Assembly: GCA_037957365.1 (NCBI GenBank)
Contig: JARHVA010002005.1
Coordinates: 2,683,501-2,747,500 of the forward strand
DNA: 64,000 nt
DNA from: Torreya grandis
Taxonomy: Eukaryota; Streptophyta; Pinopsida; Cupressales; Taxaceae
Direction: 5' to 3'
Shown here: positions 31,606-42,479 of the stretch, piece after piece
Position numbering within the stretch: position 1 is the stretch's first letter
Layout: each line of letters begins with the position of its first letter
The notes under the pieces: generated by a model
Told to the model about the DNA's origin: nothing
The model's input: only the letters and a program-made list of their open reading frames with translations
The model's database searches: none
Translations under genes and position numbers: made by a program

Positions 31606-32099
31606 AAACCCTAAAAGGCTAAAAAAGATAAAAAGTGAAAGTGAAATGTAATTTTCATCGTTTATCACTTTCACTCCATGATTTTTACTCTACCAAGATT
31701 TTCATCTATTACCATGGTGATTTAGGATTCGAGTTTGACTGAGGTAACCACGAGGTGGGGACCTGTGATTTGTACATGCATTGATCAAGATGGATGGTGG
31801 AACAGGACATGGCCAGGTAGAGGGACATGGGCTTCGACTATGGCATCACTCATAGAATGAGGTAAGAGATGTTTTAAAATTGATGATTATTTATGTTAAA
31901 TGGAAATGAATGGGTGTATTAGTGTAATTAGGTTAAAAACTAATTTATTTGTGTTTGGAGGGGTGATGCCTTAGATTTAGGTTTGCACTAAATCAATATA
32001 TGTGTTGCTTGTTTTGGTCTATTGAATGGTTGTATAGGTTGGGTAAGGGTAGGGTATAAGGCTTAAGTATGTTTTTGGTAGGATTAGTATGGTTTTACT

Positions 32100-32131
32100 A
32101 GGGTTTAGGGAGGGTAGGGTTTAGGGTTTTA
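32100..32131. repeat. Short telomere-like (TTTAGGG) stretch
   Basis: 'agggtttagggagggtaggg' followed by 'tttagggtttt' contains several TTTAGGG-type units, the plant telomere motif. It is too short to be a telomere remnant. It lies about 0.7 kb upstream of the PMD segment and could be a telo-box-like promoter motif or chance. Confidence 0.4.
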
Positions 32132-32639
32132 TAGCCAGCGATCACACTCAGTGACTGTCAATGGTCTGAGCATGATCATCGATCGTTGAGTTGAAGAATA
32201 AAGGCTTTTTAGGGGACCACCATGATTATTCTAACTATCAGTCGTCAACCTCTTAATGGAAGAGGGTTAAACCTTTTTTTTTTTTTTTAAGTATAGATAA
32301 TAATGAAAAAGAATATTTTTGTTTAAAAAGTCTTGTTTGATAGATGGTGTGGGTGTTAAGTTGTTGAAGGGGGTTAGGTGTGTTGTGTGAATGATGGGTT
32401 GGGATGATTTGGGAAAAGGTGTCAAGTAGGTAGGTTTTATTGTGTGGTTTATTGAGTTAGGTGTGGGTTTAGTTGGTTTATAGGCTTAATAGGGTATTTG
32501 AAGGTTATGAATTGGTTGTTGGGTAGATTTATCTATGTTTTGTAGGTAACAATGGATTGTTGATTTAATTGTTTAGAGGTAGGGTGGTGGGTGTGATAGA
32601 TTAGTTTGGAATAGGTTGAAAATTTTGGGTGTATGTTGG

Positions 32640-33560
32640 TACTGATCTCAATTAGGAAAACCAAGTGTGCTTACTCACATGGTTGTTTTTTAGGCATAAG
32701 ACCAGATCTAGGTGAGGGACTGAGTCCCTAATCTCTTTGTTGAGGTGTAAGATGTGATGACAGATGATGAGTGGCAACACATGGAGGTCATCAGATTAGG
32801 CATGATACACCATTATTAACATGTACCTTGTGACCCTACTATGCTTGTCACACTCATCAAGAGATGGGACCTCATGACAAACACATTTTGGCTACCGATA
32901 GGAGAGATTACTATTTCATTGGAAAATGTTTCTAAGATTATCAAAATGTCTATTTGAGGGGATCTAGTATATCACATATAGAGCGAGGAGAGAGATTTTT
33001 ATATAGAGCTCATATATGGTGATGATTAGATAGATGCATAGTTTTATATTGGTGGGTTTGGTTATGGCCCCTTGTATCAGAGGGCACCTAGAGATGGTGT
33101 TTATCTATGATGATGATGATGATGATGATGATGGTGCTAACAAGCTTCATGCTGTTAGATTTAGTTGGTGGCTACTTCCCCTATTTGCTATTTGGAGTTT
33201 TAAAAAATATGCTTCTAGGGAGGACTATGTTTGGGTGGGCACAGGTGTTACTTGTGTAGATTTATAGGAAACTATGGGGTTTCAAAGTGCATCAACACTA
33301 TGGATTGAGTGTGGGGATTGTTTTGCATTGCTAGTCTTTTGAGCACATTCAGGTATTGAGACCCTTAGGGCTACCAATGATACACATGTGCCAACTAACT
33401 ATGCTATCAAATTCATGTATTGGAGGAGATTGGAGGCTTACATAGGAGCAGGTGGTGGGGCTAGAGATATTGAGTGATTCCATGATAGATTGGAGGGTTT
33501 AGTGCTAGGGGATGTTACATGGTGACCTTATGTTGGGTGGCCATAATGGGTAGGATTTAG
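32640..33560 (+). pseudogene. Antisense plant mobile domain (PMD) ORF of the Tat element
   Basis: Opposite in orientation to gag-pol, a frame from about 32817 reads 'DPTMLVTLIKRWDLMTNTF' then 'WLPIGEITISLENVSKII', a stop, then 'GDLVYH'. This matches the core of the plant mobile domain (aminotransferase-like PMD, as in MAIN/MAIL1 and in transposons): L---L--RW---T-TF-L--GE-T-TL-DV--I-GL---GD-V. Downstream, 33034-33267 is open (77 aa) with a run of eight Asp encoded by (GAT)n, and near 33380 'NYAIKFMYWRRLEAYIGAG' follows in another frame. Stops and frameshifts make it non-functional. Tat elements are known to carry extra ORFs in this position, often antisense. The exact start and any introns are not determinable. 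Confidence 0.75.
33108..33133. repeat. (GAT)n microsatellite inside the PMD ORF
   Basis: Eight or more GAT units encode an Asp run in the plus-strand frame 33034-33267. Confidence 0.95.
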
Positions 33561-35890
33561 GTACCACACCATAAGGCTATAAAGCTAGAGGTGGGTGTAT
33601 GAAAAGAGAGAGATAGAAATAGAGATGATCCTGTTTAATCAGGTATGAAGATAGTTTGGCCTGGTACAGGGGATTCCACCTAACACTCCTAGATATAGGA
33701 GAGAGGAGGTCAATTTTTTCTTCTTGAGCCTCAACCAATAGATATAGCACATGATTATGAGGAGCTATCAATGGGGGGCTAGATTGATGATGTAAGCATC
33801 ATTGATGGCTATGTGTCCTAATACCAGGGGAGGTGCACTGTACTAGATTTTGGAGGGGGTGATGGAGGCCACCAAGCCATGGATGTCAATTTAGGGGTAG
33901 TATAGGTGTAGGGTGACTTGCATGTAACAACAACTCTATCAATAACCTAGGTTCAGATAGTTGGTTTAAAAGGACATGTGGCCATGCTATAGGGCCAAAT
34001 TATGGCACTACAGGGATAGGTGGGGGCTATGATAGTGGAGAGGGACCAGGCATAGGCCTAGGTTATCATTTTTCAAGGGTAGGTAACTAGTCTATAGGGC
34101 CAGATAGGTACATTAGAAGGGTAGATTGGTGTGGGTGTGGCAGATCCAATAGTAGGAGGGCCACCAAATTTAGTTCCATAATCATGATATCTAGCTACTT
34201 TATAGGAGCTCAAATATTATGAGGTGATGGTGTTAGATCAGTTCCCCATGTCATGATATTTGTAGAGTATAGAGCCAGTTTGGGGGGTGGGGCCATTGTA
34301 GCTACCCCTAGGTAGTGGGTTGTTATAGTTGGTCAGATAGGGATCTTAGGGGGACCACCATTATATACAAGTATAGATGGGGCTAGTGGTAGTGATGCAG
34401 GTGGTTTGAGTGTTCTAGGGACCTAATTGATATATGATATTAATGGTATGTATGTGATTTTTTATTCTGGTTTACGCTTTGATGTAGTGAGATGTATATT
34501 TGAGAGAGAGCTAATATTGATACATTATCACATGTATTATTTTGATTATTTGATGTATATGATATATGACATTTGATGTCTTATGTGATGTTCATGTTTG
34601 TGATTTATGGTTATAGATGCTCACGATTTATGGCTATTAGACTAAGTAGTTTAGACATGTGATGTATAGAAAGTTGAATTATGATGTTTTCATTCTATGT
34701 ATGGTTATGTGTATTGAATGGTGAATGGTATATGTTATGATGTTTTGTTTATTGATTTGATTTATGTGTAATAACATGTTTAGAAGCTTACATGATGTGA
34801 TGGATAGGTGAATTTTTATAGTCGGTTGCTATATATTTACATTTTGTTTGGCTCATTGGTGGATAGATGATCTTGTTTGTTGACATAGTTAATGATGCTC
34901 ATACTTTTGGTATATTATTTATTGTTCATTTTTATAGTCTTGCATAGACTAATAAAATATTTGAAAAAGAACATGATGCATTTTCATTATCAAAGATCAA
35001 CACAAAACCCAAAGTTGGATTAGCTTAGTGAAAATAAGCCTTTCAAATGTTTCACATTAGCATGCTTAGGTTGATAGATAGGGATCCTGATAAAATTGTG
35101 TCAAGTGAGCTCATAGTCCCAAGCAAATGATATGTGGAAGGAGATTGGGTGAAACTGGAACTATTAGCAAGATTAGTATGCCTTTTTTATAGGTGTCCAA
35201 GGAGGTGGTGTAAACAAGTCTATGTCCATATATAAAGTGTAGACTGATCGATGAGATAAGTCTACTAAGGAGAGTTGATTATGGTTTTCCAAATTTTATT
35301 GTTATTTAGGAGAGTTGATTGCAGCTTCAAAAAAATGATTGATTTTGCTCTTTTAATTACTTTTGAATTTTACTTGAGGGTTGGGAAAGTTGATTGATGC
35401 GAGAAGATTCTAAGAAATTGAAAGCTTTGACTAATGCTTTATCCAAACATCCTTCAAGGGAGTGGTCTATATTTATATGGTTAGCTCAAATGCTTTTGAT
35501 AGTTGTCCTTCAAGGGAGTAATCCACCTTATGTTTTATAATTTCAAAATGAGTATCCAATAGTTGTCCTTCAAGGGAGTAGTCTATGGATGGTAAGGATG
35601 ACCCATAGTTTGTTTTTGCTATTAGATAATGCTTTTGCTTTTATTTGAGTTTTCTTGATAGAGACTTGTTCATACATGCTCAATGGATTACCTTTTTGAA
35701 GGCAAAATTAAGCTGACATGGGGTGCAAGTAGGTGAAAAGGAGGTATAGGTAACAATGACCATAGGAACTGATCTCAAAGAGATGGGAAGAAATATGAGA
35801 ATCATGCCATGGATAGAGCCATGGTATCCATAGTTGAGATTAGGCTATGAATCAGTGTTAGTTGCCCATAAAAAGAGGGAAATGAATGTG
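33561..35890. other. Non-coding part of the Tat 3' region
   Basis: Between the PMD segment and the end of integrase. The section up to about 34430 is relatively G-rich on the plus strand and may be the decayed C-terminal part of the antisense ORF. From 34440 to 35000 it is AT-rich. Near 35450-35590 the phrase 'tccttcaagggagta' recurs three times. No other gene was recognised. Confidence 0.5.
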
Positions 35891-35899
35891 ATTGCAAGG

Positions 35900-37100
35900 G
35901 ACAATATTAAGTTTAGACAAATGATAATTGTGATCCCTAGCTAACAATAAAATGGACACAAATGCAAAGCATTGAGAGGCTCAGAATCTAGTTTGCCTTT
36001 GAGAGAGGACAAATGATAATCCCTTGATCTATACTTATGGGTAATGATATAGGGTCCAAGCCAATTGAAATTAAATTTTCCCTTTTTGCTTTTCTCCATA
36101 TTAGTGGCATGTTAGTTTTCTTTGAGGAGAAGATCTCCAATGTTTAATTCTTAGACTTTTAGGTGTTTTTTATAGGCTCATTTGATTCATTCTTGATAGA
36201 CATGAAGATGGGAAAGGGTAGATAAATGACACTCATCAAGTAGCTCAAGTTGCACTAAACGTTCTTGACGGTAATCATGTTCCAAAATGAGGTCACACAA
36301 AGATATGTAAAGAGAAGGTATTTGGATTTTAAGAGGTAAGATGGCTTTAGATCAAAGATGAGAGAAAATGGTGTAGCAACAATGTGGGTTCAGATGCTAG
36401 TATGATACGCACATAGGGTGAAGGGGATGTGCAAGTGTTAATCCCAACCTGAGGCATTGACCATTTTGGTAAGCATGTTGTTAAGGGTTTTGTTAAAGGC
36501 TTCAACCTGTCCATCTGCTTGTGGGTGATAAGGTGATGAAAAGATAAGTTTAATACCAAATACATCACAAAGGCCCTGAACTTATTTGTTTTTAAAATAT
36601 TTTCCATTGTCGATGATGATCTTATGGGAACATCAAAATGGTAGATGATATGATGGGTGATGAATTCTACAATCTTTTCAACTTTCATCAAGATAAGGGG
36701 AATAGCTTCTACCCATTTGGTAAAATAGTCAATTATGGTAATGATAGAATGATGTCATTTTGAAGAGTGGGGGTTGATTTCACCAATAAGGTCTAGACCC
36801 CATTGTGATAAAGGCAAAAAATATGTGGACATATGAAGCCTAGTACTAGGTGCATGATGTAAATTAGAATGTTGTTGACAGTTGACATACTTTTTCACAT
36901 AATTATAGCAGTTTTGGTTAAAGGTGGGATAGTAATAGCCTAGGTAGAGGATACATTTGGCCATAATGAGGCCACTTAAGTTACCCCCAAAGATATCATC
37001 ATGTGTCTCCTTGATGGCATGAGAGGCTTTTGGACTATGGAGGCATCAAAATAGGAGGCCATCTAAGCTACATTTATAGAGGATTCCTCCCATAATGGTA
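35900..37100 (-). pseudogene. Tat integrase, decayed
   Basis: On the minus strand the N-terminal zinc-binding region is visible: His residues in 'HAIKETHDDIFGG', then 'YLGYYYPTFNQNCYNYVKK' and 'VNCQQHSN' (HHCC type). The core follows with 'WGLDLIGEI', containing the first catalytic Asp, then 'IDYFTKWVEAIP'. A 'DNGKYFKNK' match to the second Asp lies in a shifted frame, and 'YHPQADGQVEAFNKTL' contains the catalytic Glu. The C-terminal part has 'NWLGPYIITHKY' (near 36040-36070), the GPY/F module. Integrase inserts the cDNA and GPY/F marks Ty3/gypsy integrases. Stops and frameshifts disrupt it. Open pieces are 36347-36691 and 36755-36964. Confidence 0.92.
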
Positions 37101-37339
37101 TAATGGGAGGTGCTATGAATATATGCTCAATGGGCAATCCTAGAGAGGCTAGAGTGAATTATTCCAAGGTGAAGGTAGTCAAAGGTTTGTTGGTACCAAA
37201 GGTCGAGCAGGATCTCCTCCACACTAAAGATGGTTGGAGTGTTTATTTTGGTGTAGGAGGGCTCAGTTAGGTGATGGAAAATGATCGATAGTTTGGAGTT
37301 TGAGGGTGCTGACAAGATCTAAGAGGAAAGTAAAGCCAT

Positions 37340-37720
37340 GGTATTGACAAATTTGTTGGTATATTATGGGGTGGTTTGAATATGGTAGTGTTCAAATGAG
37401 GTTAGGAGTTCTATAACTAGTTTCTTGTATAACTGTAAAACCTCATTCTTACATTGGTAAATGTCAGTAACTTGGTTGACCACAAGTTGGGAGTCACCAA
37501 AGATATTGATTATTCTAACTCCTAAGACTAAAGTGGTTTGGAGACCTATTAGTAGGGCTTCATATTTAGCCATGTTATTAGTGAATTTGAAGCTGATTTT
37601 ATAGGATAAGGGAAGTGGTTCATCGATAAGGGGGATAAGGAAAATATCATCTCCTCTACCATGCTAACATTTAGAACCATCAAAAAATATGGTTACTTGA
37701 TTGGTGAAATATACTTGATA
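37340..37720 (-). pseudogene. Second, archaeal-like RNase H of the Tat element
   Basis: The minus-strand frame contains 'DGSKC', then after an interruption 'NNMAKYEALLIGLQTTLVLG', 'INIFGDSQLVVNQVTDIYQC' and 'YKKLVIELLTSF'. These match the extra RNase H with N-MAEYEALI-GL and V-GDSQLVI-QV blocks found in plant Tat elements. The catalytic Asp (DGS), Glu (YEAL) and Asp (GDS) positions are present. The open piece is 37364-37573 (69 codons). It lies between the standard RNase H and integrase, the position typical of Tat, and is the main basis for the lineage call. It carries stops and is not functional. Confidence 0.85.
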
Positions 37721-37739
37721 TAGGCTTGCAATAGACTCA

Positions 37740-38110
37740 TATGGAAATGAAAGAGGTGGAGGTTGGTTGTCCTCTGGGGGTACTTTGGCTAATTGGTTGA
37801 TGATGACCTACCCCTTGATTGATTTCTATTGGAAAATCTCAAGGTCAAATTTAGCTAAAAGCATGAGCCACTTAGACATATACTATTTTTAGTAGTGTGC
37901 ATGTATTTGAAGGGGTCGGCATTGGTTATGACAAAAATTATGTGGTTAAGGAGGTAGTGGTGAAGTTTGGTGGTCATGCATACTAGGGCCAAACATAGTT
38001 TTTTGGAATGTGTGTACTAAGTCTCATATTTGACTAGTTTATGGTTAATGTAATAGATGGCTTGTTCTTTGTTTTGTTCATCTTGATGGGTAAGCATTGC
38101 CCCTAGGGAG
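37740..38110 (-). pseudogene. Standard RNase H / RT tether of the Tat element
   Basis: On the minus strand 'KLCLALVCMTTKLHHYLLNH' and 'VITNADPFKYM' match the gypsy RNase H region EK-CLALV-A--KLRHY and ---DPLKYL. Then 'FDLEIFQ', a stop, and 'KSIKG' match AKW---LSEFDI-----KAIKGQ. This domain degrades the RNA strand of the cDNA intermediate. Frame changes and stops are present. Confidence 0.85.
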
Positions 38111-38279
38111 TAGTCTGTGGTAGAGATATAGAGGTAGAAAGGTTGGTCATCCTTAGGAGGTATAAGGACATGTGGAGATATCATGTATTATTTGAGTGTA
38201 TCAAAGGCCTTTTGACAATCAACATTCCACTTAAAAGAGACATCCTTTTTCAAGAGGTGGTGGAAGGGTTGACACCGAT

Positions 38280-38990
38280 CAAAGAGCTAGGAGATGAAGT
38301 GATGAATGGATTGAAGTTTCCACTAAAGGATGCAAATTTGTTTAAGATTGGTCAGAGGTAGCATCTCAAGGATGGCTTTAATTTTGGTCAAATCAACTTC
38401 GATTCCTCAAAGGGAAATGATGAAACTTAGAAGTTTGCCTGAGAAGACCCTAAAAATACATTTCTTGGAATTGAAGAAAATGTGATAATGGATAAGTCAA
38501 CCAAAGATAATCTTAAGAATGGTTAAATGTTCTTTTCAAAGTGTGTAATTCTAAAGAAGGTCATCCATAGAGTCTTCAATGATTTTATGGATAAGGTCAT
38601 GAAAAATATATGTCATGTCCTGTTGGTAATTTGTGCCAACATTCTTAAGGCTGAATGGCATGAATCTATAATAAAAATTCCCCCATAGCATGATGAAGGT
38701 AGTTTTGTGCTAATATTTAGGGACAATTAGGATCTAATTAAAACTCAATAATCCATCCATGAGTGACAACATCTCATGGCCTGTTATAAGATCAACAAGT
38801 TGGTCAATGCTAGGTAAGGGAAAGTCATCCTTTGGGTAGGTAAGGTTGAGGTCATAAAATTCCACATATATACGTAGTCCCCTTATGGTTTTAGTGATAG
38901 GTATGATGTTTGAAACTCATTGGGGATAATCAATGGGTTGAATGAAGTTAATTAAAAGGAGGCATTAGAGCTCTTCTTTGACAAAGAGGG
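38280..38990 (-). pseudogene. Ty3/gypsy reverse transcriptase of the Tat element
   Basis: On the minus strand the frame reads 'FYDLNLTYPKDDFPLPSIDQ', 'GHEMLSLMDGLLSFN', a stop, then 'TTFIMLWGNFYYRFMPFSLK' and 'FHDLIHKIIEDSMDDLL'. These are the RT blocks DLN-A-PKDD-PLP-ID, SFMDG-SGYNQI, TAF-TPWG-FCY-VMPFGLKN and the catalytic box. The usual Y-V-D-D is S-M-D-D here (DD at about 38560-38565), and in-frame stops follow, so the enzyme is dead. RT copies element RNA into DNA in virus-like particles. The match to Ty3/gypsy Tat-type RT is strong. Confidence 0.93.
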
Positions 38991-39254
38991 ATATGCATGG
39001 ATGCATTTGATGAAGTTTTTATTTGATAGGTTTGGTATCATGAGGGGTGATGATGTTGTGGGTGGTAATGGCTAGGTCAATACTATGAATATTTACATAT
39101 GACCAAGTGAATAAGATGCTATTCTCGTGGAAGAAGGTCGAGTAGTCATGTAGTTCCTCAGGGGTAAGAGTTTGGCTAAGTTAGATGATGTGGGGATTAG
39201 ACAAAGTGCCTATGTCAATGTCCATGGTAGATTAATTCAACATGGTTTAAGTCT

Positions 39255-39989
39255 CTAGAGGTAAATATTTGTGCAGGAGGAATTTGGTGCACCAAGGTAG
39301 GTGAGAATAACATCATCATCTTGATACTGAACAGTGTTGATGGTAGGAGAGTCTTCTCCCATGAGCTCAGGATGGATCAAAGGGATGGATATGGGTGCCC
39401 ATTCCTTTTGTAAGCTAGGGGACTGAGGATAATCATGTTGATGAAAAAAATTGGATGGGATGATGTCCTCATCCTCACTCTCAGATTGAGAGGATGTTGG
39501 TAGGGAAGGGCCCTCTTCTTTAACAATGGTGGTGATAAGTTTGTTGGCTTTCTTCTTGTTAGATAGAATGAAGTTGATGTTGTGTTTCTCATAAGGCTTG
39601 TAGGTCTTGATCAAGATCAATGTGTGTGGGCCATGCTTATACCATCATAAACCAAATCCCTTCTAGGCACACCTATGAAGGTATAGTTTGGCAAAGTTAG
39701 GTTTGTCTAAGTAAGAAATGCTAGAGGTAAATAGTTGAGGCGAAGGGTGGGTAATGGAAACATTAAGTGGCTTGTCAATTCCCCCATAGATGAAGTAAGT
39801 TTGACAGTTGGGAGGTCCTAAAGGGACAACAAATCCAATGTTGGGGTCATAACCTAGGTGGCGGTTGACTTTCCCATATTCTTGGGGAGTAAGGAGGGCA
39901 TCCAAGGTGAGGAGATGGTATTCTCTAAGGGTAAGGCATCGAAAGATAGACTCCAAAGGATTAGTGTTAGGTATTTGGACCATAAACAT
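39255..39989 (-). pseudogene. Protease-RT linker of the Tat polyprotein
   Basis: Two minus-strand open pieces (39663-39989, 108 codons; 39255-39620, 121 codons) lie between protease and RT. The first contains 'LGYDPNIGFVVPLGPPN'. The second contains an acidic stretch 'SESEDEDIIPSN'. No catalytic domain is expected or seen. Position and continuity support a polyprotein linker. The ORF at 39377-39592 is a shadow frame. Confidence 0.65.
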
Positions 39990-40129
39990 AGATAAATTGG
40001 TAGATGCTTCTATATAAGAGGAAATAATGGCTTTGAATTCTATGGGTGGTGGCTTTTATGGTGATTTTGATGGAGGTAGGAGAACATCATTAAGTCAATA
40101 GGTCATATTGCATGCTGTAAAATATCTAG

Positions 40130-40470
40130 GGTTGGCTTGTATGGTAACCACCCAACCTTCATGTTTAAAATTGACACAAAAATGGAGGGTGGAAGGTACA
40201 CAATCCATGGCATGGATCCAAGGTATCCCTAGTAAAACATTGTACTAGAAATCACCTTTGACCACATAGAAACATTTGAGGAGCGTATGAGGTCCTAGAT
40301 GAATGTGAAGGACAATGGTGCCAAGGGTAGTGGTGATAATGTTATTAAAGGATCTAAGATGGTTGAAGTCTCAAACATGACATTATTTGGTAGCTTGAGT
40401 TGGTTATGGGCATGGGAAGAGATGATGTTGATACTGACTCCCCCATCGATGATAACCCATTTGACACAGG
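40130..40470 (-). pseudogene. Retropepsin-like protease of the Tat element
   Basis: On the minus strand the frame reads 'WVIIDGGVSINIISSHAHNQ', where DGG stands at the active-site D-T/S-G position (about 40440-40452), as is common in Tat elements (VDGGSS-NII). It is followed by 'GTIVLHIHLGP', a TAG stop, 'YNVLLGIPWIHAM' (the LLG/ILG flap-end motif) and 'VPSTLHFCVNFKHEG'. The enzyme would cleave the gag-pol polyprotein. The stop before YNVLLG and the frame context make it inactive. Confidence 0.85.
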
Positions 40471-40639
40471 TTTGGTTGATATGGGTAGTGTTAAAGAGAG
40501 GGGGATCCAGGTATTCAGGATGGATGGAAGGTATCTTTGAGTCCTTGAAGGTAAAAAGGGTTGAGATTTGAAGATCATTGATGAAGGCCTCTATAGGTTG
40601 AGAGTCTCTTGATTTGACCTCAATAGCTCACATCGCCTC

Positions 40640-42300
40640 TATCATGGCTTGACAATGGTGAGGTGAGGTGGAAATGAGCTCATAGAGGCTCATCTTAGCT
40701 GGAGTTTGGTGAATTTGATTAAGAATGACCCTCATTATGGATTTATAAGGATTATCCTTGAAGGTGCATAAGATAGTTACTTTGGGTGGAGCTAAGGATG
40801 TAGAGAGTTGGATCGGGTTAAATTTAGGATGAGTAGGTGGGTATGTCCATGGAATAGAAACTTTGGCTTTCCCTTTATCCCTTTGTTGTGATCATGTGAC
40901 CATGTTGATGTTATGGATAGAGGGAAATGATGTGATAAGAAGTTTGGTAGGTTCCCCATCATTTTGAGGTGAGAGTGGAGGATCTGGTATGTGTTGGCAA
41001 ATGGCTAGTGGGTACCTTGGTAGAGGGGTCAAGGAAAACTCTTTTAGTAAGAGATCATCTTCATCATAGAGCTGATGGATAATGGTTTGGAGAGCTTTTT
41101 AGCTCTTAGTGTCATGTCTAGGTGTCATATGATAGGAACAAATTTTATGATCATCAAACCAAGCCAATTTCAAACCAAGGGGTAAAAGGGTCTGATAGGA
41201 GCTAAGGTAAGGTGTGAAGATTGTAACAACCTTTGAAAAATGGCTGAATAAGATTCAAAGAGAAGTGGGAAAGGCCTAGGGGTTGTTTTGGGTGGTAAGT
41301 GGGGTGTTTTCATGGTAGCGGGTTTGGTAAGAGAAAGCTTGGATGAGGTGATGTTTCTAGGTAATGGTTTTGGTTTGGGCATGCTAGTGGTTGGAGGGTT
41401 TGAGGTAGATAGTTTGGACACTAGTAGTTTAGGAAAAACTAGTGTATCAGACAATAACTGGGTTGGTGTAACTAGTAGCGATGGATAACACATGTTAAAA
41501 GGAATTTTCTTTTTGGGTAGAGTTGATGGATAAGGACCCAAGATAGAGGGTGGGGTAGAAAAACGAAAAAATATAGGCATGTAGCTATTCGATGGTTTTG
41601 CTCATTTGGTTGGTTCGAGTTGAGGTTTGGGTGGAAGTTTAGATGTGTAAACTTCACTTTAAGAGGTGGACAGACCAAACTCTATATGGGGAAGGTATTG
41701 AGGTTTGTAATATGTTTGTTTGGTGGTTCACTTGTTTTAGGTATGATTGCCTCTATTGGTGGGGAATGTGAGGGGTCGGTAAAAGTTCTGATTGGTTTAA
41801 GAGGTGGTGGAAAGATGATAGATTGGTTAGTTAAAGGTGTGCTAGAAGGTTCAAGTTTACTAATGTAAGCGAGGCCTAAATGTTGCCAAAATGTAGCTTG
41901 ATCCATATCTAGTTATAGGGCAAATTCCAATTTTTACACTAATGTGGAAAAAGGTTTGTGTACTGGTTTTGCTTTGTGGGTAGTGGATACAAGAGATAGA
42001 CTTGTAGGTTTGGGATGTTGGTTGATAGGTTGGTTGACTTCCTGAGGTGAGGGAAGTAAGGTTGAGATAAATGGCTTATTCATGGGAGGTATCAATATAA
42101 ATTCCTCTCCTTTAGGAATAATATCCATAGAAGTAGTGTTTTGTTGGGTAGCTAGTAGAGGTGGCAAATTAGGAATGTTTACTTATCCAGATATGCTTGT
42201 TGGGGTGAAATGTGATGATTTCAAATCTTCTATTAGTGTAGCTAGGGAAAAAAGAACCTCCACACACTGAATCTCCAAAGGAGGGGAAGATGACTCTTCT
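40640..42300 (-). pseudogene. Gag-protease linker with a second CxxH-type motif
   Basis: A largely readable minus-strand region rich in Pro, Ser and Thr (open pieces 41170-41580, 41682-41906 and 41934-42167). At about 41095-41165 it contains 'KICSYHMTPRHDTKS', which resembles the C--H----H-T zinc-binding pattern after gag in Tat elements. A first, more complete version lies at about 42540-42600. Downstream 'PRYPLAICQHIPDPPLSP' leads toward protease. Plus-strand ORFs in the region are shadows. Confidence 0.6.
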
Positions 42301-42479
42301 AATGTTGTAAGTGAGGTGGGGGAAGAGTGGGTAGATTATATGGTTGGGTCCTCATGTGTAGTTGTATCATGAACCATGTTGACTGTGTGGGCATCATGAG
42401 AGCATTCGACTTGTGTGCCCTCATTTTTGATAGGGGAATAGTTATGAAATGGATTTTTGAAGATGTCTAGGGCTTAATT

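Noticed and set aside
38143..38361. Plus-strand ORF in the RT region
   Set aside because: The minus strand here reads as reverse transcriptase, so the plus frame is a shadow.
40299..40571. Plus-strand 90-codon ORF over the protease
   Set aside because: The minus strand carries the DGG protease motif and LLG block. The plus frame has no known motif.
41288..42270. Plus-strand ORFs inside the Tat gag-pro region
   Set aside because: They are antisense shadows of the minus-strand polyprotein, which shows recognisable domains upstream and downstream.
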